DNA from: Lachnospiraceae bacterium | Lineage (GTDB): Bacteria; Bacillota; Clostridia; Lachnospirales; Lachnospiraceae | Assembly (NCBI GenBank): GCA_900759225.1 | Contig: CAAEUM010000104.1 | Location: forward strand, 1 to 8,132 | Length of the DNA stretch: 8,132 bases | Direction: 5' to 3' | Part shown: positions 4,790 through 8,132 of the stretch, one piece after another | Numbering within the stretch: the stretch's first letter is position 1 | How the letters are laid out: the number at the start of each line of letters is the position of its first letter | Made by a program: the position numbers and the translations under genes | Notes under the pieces: model-generated | Seen by the model: only the letters and a program-made list of their open reading frames with translations | What the model was told of the DNA's origin: nothing | Database searches by the model: none

Positions 4790-6754
4790 ATGCGCATCAC
4801 AGAATTATTAAAAAAGGAAAGTATTGGCCTTAATGTTAAGGCTGCTTCCAAAGAGGAGGCCATTGACATACTGGTGTCTTTCATGGATGCAGGAGGCCGC
4901 TTAAAGGATAAGGCAGGCTACAAGGAAGGAATCCTTGCAAGGGAGGCACTTGGAAGCACTGGCATTGGCGAAGGCATTGCAATCCCCCATGCAAAGGTGG
5001 AGGCAGTAAAGGAGCCGGGGCTGGCAGCTGCGGTTGTGCCTGAGGGAGTGGATTATGAAGCCTTTGACGGTTCCCTGGCAAATCTGATCTTTATGATCGC
5101 GGCTCCGGCAGAGGGAGCAGATGTACATCTGGAGGCCCTCTCCCGGCTTTCCACCCTTCTTATGACTCCGGGATTTAAGGAAGGGCTCCTGGCTGCCTCT
5201 ACCAAGGAGGAGTTTCTGGATGTGATCGACAAGGCAGAGGAAGAGCGCTTCGGGCCAAAGGAGGAAGCTGAGGCTGGCGCTGAAAAAACTGAGAGTAAAG
5301 AGGAAAAGCAGGAGGATACTTCTAATAAGAAGGAAAAACCGTCAGGATATAGGGTTCTGGCAGTAACAGCCTGCCCTACGGGTATTGCCCATACCTATAT
5401 GGCAGCAGAGAATCTGGAAAATACAGGAAAGAAGCTGGGGATTTCTTTAAAAGCGGAAACAGATGGCTCCGGAGGAGCCCAGAACGTGCTTACAAAGGAA
5501 GAGATTGCAGCGGCAGAGGCCATTATTGTAGCGGCAGACAAGAATGTGGAAATGGCGCGCTTTGATGGGAAGCCAGTGATCATGGTACCGGTGGCAGATG
5601 GGATCCATAAGGCAGAGCAGCTGGTTCAGAGGGCTGTAAGCGGAACGGTGCCTGTATATCATCACAGCGGGGCAGCAGGGGAGGCAGCTTCCAGTGAGGA
5701 GGGGGTAAGCCTGGGCCGGACGCTGTATAAGCATCTGATGAACGGTGTTTCCCATATGCTTCCCTTTGTAATTGGCGGAGGTATCCTGATAGCACTTGCC
5801 TTCCTTCTGGATGATTATTCCATTGATCCCGCCAACTTCGGCAAAAATACACCGGTTGCAGCTTATTTAAAGACCATAGGCGAGCAGGCCTTCGGCATGA
5901 TGCTTCCGATCCTTTCCGGCTTTATTGCAATGAGTATTGCGGACCGTCCCGGCCTTGCGGTGGGTCTGGTAGCAGGCCTTATGGCAAAGATGGGCTCCAC
6001 CTTTGGAAACCCGGCAGGAGGCGCGGTAAACGCAGGCTTTTTAGGCGCTTTGTTTGCAGGCTTTTTAAGCGGCTATCTGGTTGTAGGGCTTCGCAGGCTG
6101 TTTTCCAGGCTGCCAAAATCCCTGGAGGGCATTAAACCGGTGCTGCTTTATCCTGTGATCGGTATCTTCCTGGCAGCAGTGGCAACCACCTTTGTAAACC
6201 CGTATATGGGAATGATCAACGATGCTCTGACCGGCTTTTTAAACGGCATGGGCGGTGCAAGCCGTATTGTCCTTGGAATGGTGCTTGGAGGGATGATGTC
6301 GATTGATATGGGAGGCCCATTTAACAAGGCAGCATATGTTTTTGGAACAGCTCAGCTGGCAGAGGGCAATTTTGAGGTCATGGCTGCTGTTATGGCAGGA
6401 GGCATGGTCCCGCCGATCGCTATCGCCCTGTGTACCACCTTCTTTAAGAAAAAATTTACTCCCAAGGAGCGTCAGTCCGGTATTGTAAATTATATTATGG
6501 GACTGTCCTTTATTACAGAGGGTGCGATCCCCTTTGCAGCCCAGGATCCCCTTCGTGTGCTTCCTGCCTGCATTCTGGGTTCTGCAGCAGCCGGTGGACT
6601 GTCTATGGCCTTTGGCTGTACCTTAAGAGCTCCTCATGGAGGAATCTTTGTGCTCCCAACCATTGGGAATCCGCTGATGTATCTGGCAGCGGTGGTGATC
6701 GGCTCAGTGATCGGATGTGTGATCTTAGGTGTGATCAAGAAGGATGCAGAGTAA
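4790..6754 (+). CDS. fruA: PTS fructose transporter subunit IIABC
   Basis: A 654-residue fused phosphotransferase-system permease that imports fructose and delivers it as fructose 1-phosphate. Domain order is IIA (about 1-150) with phosphorylated His67 in GIAIPHAK; a charged Glu/Lys linker (about 148-185); IIB-Fru (about 186-285) with the phosphorylated Cys195 in TACPTGIAHTYMA; and membrane IIC (about 308-654) starting SLGRTLYKHLMNGVSHML. All phosphorylation residues are present and the length matches Firmicute FruA. It needs HPr and enzyme I, which are not in the window. GGAGGA (4775-4780) lies inside the end of fruK, nine bases before the ATG, and only three bases separate the genes, so the two are tightly co-expressed. 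A bidirectional terminator follows. Confidence 0.96.
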   Translation: MRITELLKKESIGLNVKAASKEEAIDILVSFMDAGGRLKDKAGYKEGILAREALGSTGIGEGIAIPHAKVEAVKEPGLAAAVVPEGVDYEAFDGSLANLIFMIAAPAEGADVHLEALSRLSTLLMTPGFKEGLLAASTKEEFLDVIDKAEEERFGPKEEAEAGAEKTESKEEKQEDTSNKKEKPSGYRVLAVTACPTGIAHTYMAAENLENTGKKLGISLKAETDGSGGAQNVLTKEEIAAAEAIIVAADKNVEMARFDGKPVIMVPVADGIHKAEQLVQRAVSGTVPVYHHSGAAGEAASSEEGVSLGRTLYKHLMNGVSHMLPFVIGGGILIALAFLLDDYSIDPANFGKNTPVAAYLKTIGEQAFGMMLPILSGFIAMSIADRPGLAVGLVAGLMAKMGSTFGNPAGGAVNAGFLGALFAGFLSGYLVVGLRRLFSRLPKSLEGIKPVLLYPVIGIFLAAVATTFVNPYMGMINDALTGFLNGMGGASRIVLGMVLGGMMSIDMGGPFNKAAYVFGTAQLAEGNFEVMAAVMAGGMVPPIAIALCTTFFKKKFTPKERQSGIVNYIMGLSFITEGAIPFAAQDPLRVLPACILGSAAAGGLSMAFGCTLRAPHGGIFVLPTIGNPLMYLAAVVIGSVIGCVILGVIKKDAE

Positions 6755-6775
6755 AGATTACTGGAAATAAAAAAG

Positions 6776-6822
6776 ACCGTCTGTATACGGATCCGCAAAA
6801 AAGCGGGTCATATGCAGACGGT
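6776..6822. terminator. Bidirectional terminator between fruA and mscL
   Basis: ACCGTCTGTATA (6776-6787) pairs with TATGCAGACGGT (6811-6822) with one G-T pair, and an inner stem ATCCGC/GCGGGT closes on AAAAAA (6797-6802). The plus strand continues GTTTTTGTGTTT-like, the minus strand has TTTTTTATTT, so both convergent transcripts can end here. Confidence 0.9.
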
Positions 6823-6841
6823 TTTTGTGTTTAGTGCTGTG

Positions 6842-7312
6842 TTACAGTGTTTTCTCCTCTGCTGCATCTGTGAGCAGGGAGGTGCAGTGCGGGCAGCGGG
6901 TTGCATCCAGGTCAATGGTGGTCTTGCAGAAGGGGCAGACCTTTTCGTGAGGTGCTTTGGCCGGAGCTACCGTTTTTTTATTGTGTGCATTGATCTGGCG
7001 GACGATCATGAAGATCACGAAGGCCATGATCAGAAAATTAAGGACTTCCGTTAAGAACTGGCCGTAAGCGAAAATAGGTGCGCTTGCATCCCGCGCTGCC
7101 TGCAGGGAGGCGTACTGGTTGCCGTCCAGGGCAATAAACAGGTTGCTGAAATCCAGCTTCCCTACAAACAGGCCCAGAACCGGCATAAGCACATTGTTTA
7201 CGAGGGAGGTGACAAGGCTGTTGAAAGCGCCGCCGATGATAACGCCGACAGCCAGATCGATCATATTGCCTCTTAAGGCAAAATCCTGAAATTCTTTTAT
7301 GATTTTTTTCAT
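6842..7312 (-). CDS. mscL: Large-conductance mechanosensitive channel with C-terminal zinc ribbon
   Basis: A 156-residue protein. Residues 1-115 are a standard MscL: the amphipathic N-terminus MKKIIKEFQDFALRGNMIDL, the first membrane helix AVGVIIGGAFNSLV (21-34), the periplasmic loop, and the second helix about 86-105. The channel opens under membrane tension to release solutes during osmotic downshock. After a short Ala/Pro/Lys linker comes CPFC (126-129) and CPHC (140-143), two CxxC knuckles that should bind one zinc ion in the cytoplasm. This tail replaces the usual C-terminal helical bundle region and makes the protein longer than the E. coli channel of about 136 residues. Start: ATG at 7312 has AAAGGA six bases upstream. 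Its promoter (7390-7418) lies within the remains of a duplicated xre gene. Confidence 0.93.
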   Translation of the reverse strand: MKKIIKEFQDFALRGNMIDLAVGVIIGGAFNSLVTSLVNNVLMPVLGLFVGKLDFSNLFIALDGNQYASLQAARDASAPIFAYGQFLTEVLNFLIMAFVIFMIVRQINAHNKKTVAPAKAPHEKVCPFCKTTIDLDATRCPHCTSLLTDAAEEKTL

Positions 7313-7340
7313 ACGTATTCCTTTCTGCCTACCCGGCTCT

Positions 7341-7420
7341 GCATTTATTCTGCATTTTTAGAGGTTCATTGATTTGATCTATTTAAAATATAGTATCAAA
7401 TGCAAATATTTGTGTCAATG
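7341..7420 (-). pseudogene. Collapsed second copy of xre, now the mscL leader and promoter
   Basis: Two segments match the intact xre gene in the same order and orientation. 7389-7420 matches the xre promoter region 7826-7857 at 30 of 32 bases, and 7348-7380 matches the xre 3' coding end 7481-7513 at 28 of 33. All seven differences are transitions. Read on the minus strand the remnant still encodes DQINEPLKMQN followed by a short unrelated tail and a TAG, against NQINELLKMQN in the intact protein. The SD, start codon and the roughly 300 bases encoding the HTH are gone, so the ends of a former gene are fused a few bases apart. This implies tandem duplication followed by internal deletion. Confidence 0.75.
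7390..7418 (-). promoter_or_regulatory. mscL promoter (inherited from the xre duplicate)
   Basis: On the minus strand TTGACA (7418-7413) is followed after 17 bases by TACTAT (7395-7390). Transcription would start near 7383, leaving a leader of about 70 bases to the mscL start. The spacer carries ATTTGCATTTGA, identical to that in the xre promoter, so any factor binding there should see both. Confidence 0.75.
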
Positions 7421-7449
7421 AAGATATTTGGTTCTGCTGGGTGATCGGC

Positions 7450-7806
7450 TCATACCTTTTTTGCAGGCACAGCAGTTGTATTCTGCATTTTCAGAAGCTC
7501 ATTGATCTGATTTTCTACAAATTTCTTATATTCATCATCCAGTAGATTATATTTTGACACGATGGTCGAGATCAGATTTGTATCCTCGTTCAGAATGCAG
7601 AGATCATCATTTGTGTCATCTAACAGCCATTCTTTATCAATATGGTACATAAGGGAGACACAGTTAATAAAAATCTGTGTCGGCTTTACAATGCCACGCT
7701 CAATATTAGCGAGATTTCCTCGGGATATTCCAATAGACTCTGCAAATTCAGCCTGGGTCATTTTATTTTTCTTACGAATAAGTTTCAGTTTATCTGCAAA
7801 ATTCAC
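7450..7806 (-). CDS. XRE-family HTH transcriptional regulator
   Basis: A 118-residue protein with a Cro/CI-type helix-turn-helix at about residues 5-62; MTQAEFAESIGISRGNLANI (16-35) holds the two core helices. The C-terminal part, YNLLDDEYKKFVENQINELL (86-105), looks like an oligomerisation helix pair. It is likely a repressor of its own promoter and of the divergent gene. Start: GTG at 7806 with GGAGGT (7820-7815) eight bases upstream. Because the promoter -10 ends at 7827, the transcript would begin at or just before this ribosome binding site, leaving a very short leader. No terminator is seen after the stop, so read-through into mscL is possible. The regulated process is unknown. Confidence 0.85.
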   Translation of the reverse strand: MNFADKLKLIRKKNKMTQAEFAESIGISRGNLANIERGIVKPTQIFINCVSLMYHIDKEWLLDDTNDDLCILNEDTNLISTIVSKYNLLDDEYKKFVENQINELLKMQNTTAVPAKKV

Positions 7807-7826
7807 GATGTTGTACCTCCATAATT

Positions 7827-7855
7827 ATAGTATCAAATGCAAATGTCTGTGTCAA
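7827..7855 (-). promoter_or_regulatory. xre promoter
   Basis: On the minus strand TTGACA (7855-7850), 17 bases, TACTAT (7832-7827). The spacer shares ATTTGCATTTGA with the mscL promoter. It is back to back with a plus-strand promoter at 7897-7925. Confidence 0.75.
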
Positions 7856-7896
7856 TGCAGAAAGTAATTATACAAACATTGAGGTCTTATAAAGCA

Positions 7897-7925
7897 TTGA
7901 CATAAGCTATATTTAATGCTAAAAT
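7897..7925 (+). promoter_or_regulatory. Promoter of the divergent small gene
   Basis: TTGACA (7897-7902), exactly 17 bases, TAAAAT (7920-7925). Transcription would begin near 7932, inside the first of two direct repeats, giving a leader of about 58 bases. Confidence 0.75.
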
Positions 7926-7926
7926 G

Positions 7927-7971
7927 TAATTAAACAAGCAAAAATATTTTAAAAATATAACTAAACAAGCA
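7927..7971 (+). repeat. Two direct repeats at 31-bp spacing, candidate operator
   Basis: TAATTAAACAAGCA (7927-7940) and TAACTAAACAAGCA (7958-7971) agree at 13 of 14 bases and begin 31 bases apart, close to three helical turns, so both face the same side of the DNA. The AT-rich sequence between them contains the palindrome AAAATATTTT. The location just downstream of the -10 box suits a repressor site. The binding protein is not identified; the divergent XRE protein is a candidate, although its own promoter lacks this motif. Confidence 0.5.
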
Positions 7972-7989
7972 TAAAAGAGGTGAGTATGA

Positions 7990-8132
7990 TTGAATGCAAA
8001 TGATAATATGGAAGTTAAGGATGCAGATGAGATAGCATTGCTGGTAAAGCAGTTAAATCAAACAGATCAATTGAAGATATTGAGTACAGTGAATGCGTTT
8101 TTATATAGTCAGCAGGTACAGAAAGAAAAGAA
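7990..8132 (+). CDS. Small protein of unknown function, 3' end beyond window
   Basis: The first 47 codons of an open frame, incomplete at the window end. The best start is TTG 7990, seven bases after AGAGGTG (7976-7982); ATG 8008 is an in-frame alternative with no ribosome binding site. An ATG at 7986 in another frame stops after five codons. The visible protein is acidic then helical: KDADEIALLVKQLNQTDQLK is followed by ILSTVNAFLYSQQVQ. I do not recognise a named family. The helix pattern (Leu, Lys, Asn, Leu, Gln spacing) resembles the C-terminal helices of the divergent XRE regulator, hinting that the two proteins might interact. Divergent layout and dedicated promoter suggest co-regulation with xre. 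Confidence 0.6.
   Translation, partial: MNANDNMEVKDADEIALLVKQLNQTDQLKILSTVNAFLYSQQVQKEK

Noticed and set aside
5349..5375. Further copy of the GTAACAG element inside fruA
   Set aside because: Only CAGTAACAGCCTGC is shared by chance in the IIB coding sequence; no inverted end and no flanking duplication.

Overview
The window looks like chromosomal DNA from a low-to-mid-GC Gram-positive anaerobe, most likely a clostridium of the Lachnospiraceae type. This is inferred from strong AGGAGG-like ribosome binding sites, GTG and TTG starts, sigma-A-type promoters, an IIA-IIB-IIC fructose PTS protein, and an MscL with a C-terminal zinc ribbon. No rRNA, tRNA, CRISPR array, phage gene or transposase gene is visible.

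Layout. (1) 1-1716: a possible two-gene plus-strand unit with a small CPBP-family membrane protein (200-652) and a family 2 glycosyltransferase (697-1716). (2) 1824-2489: a minus-strand PAP2-superfamily membrane phosphatase or phosphotransferase, convergent with the glycosyltransferase and separated from it by a bidirectional terminator. Its upstream region carries three 11-bp-spaced repeats resembling a PhoP box. (3) 2764-6754: the fructose module. An RpiR-type regulator with its own terminator is followed by a well-formed promoter and the fruK-fruA operon. FruA imports fructose as fructose 1-phosphate and FruK converts it to fructose 1,6-bisphosphate. The RpiR protein is the obvious candidate regulator. 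(4) 6842-7312: mscL on the minus strand, convergent with fruA across a bidirectional terminator. (5) 7450-8132: an XRE-type repressor on the minus strand, divergent from a small gene that runs off the window end.

Three non-coding stories stand out. First, a short palindromic element starting with GTAACAG occurs twice, each time between perfect 8-bp direct repeats (1711-1768 and 3625-3686). A third partial or longer copy lies at the window start (51-74). The terminal sequence and the 8-bp duplication fit a non-autonomous miniature transposon, perhaps mobilised by an IS66-type transposase. Second, the DNA upstream of mscL is a collapsed second copy of the neighbouring xre gene: its promoter (30 of 32 bases identical) is joined directly to its last coding stretch (28 of 33 bases). 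mscL therefore appears to use a promoter inherited from the regulator and may be under that regulator's control. Third, the divergent xre/small-gene region has direct repeats spaced by 31 bp, and the small protein has a helix pattern similar to the C-terminus of the XRE protein, which suggests a repressor/antagonist pair.
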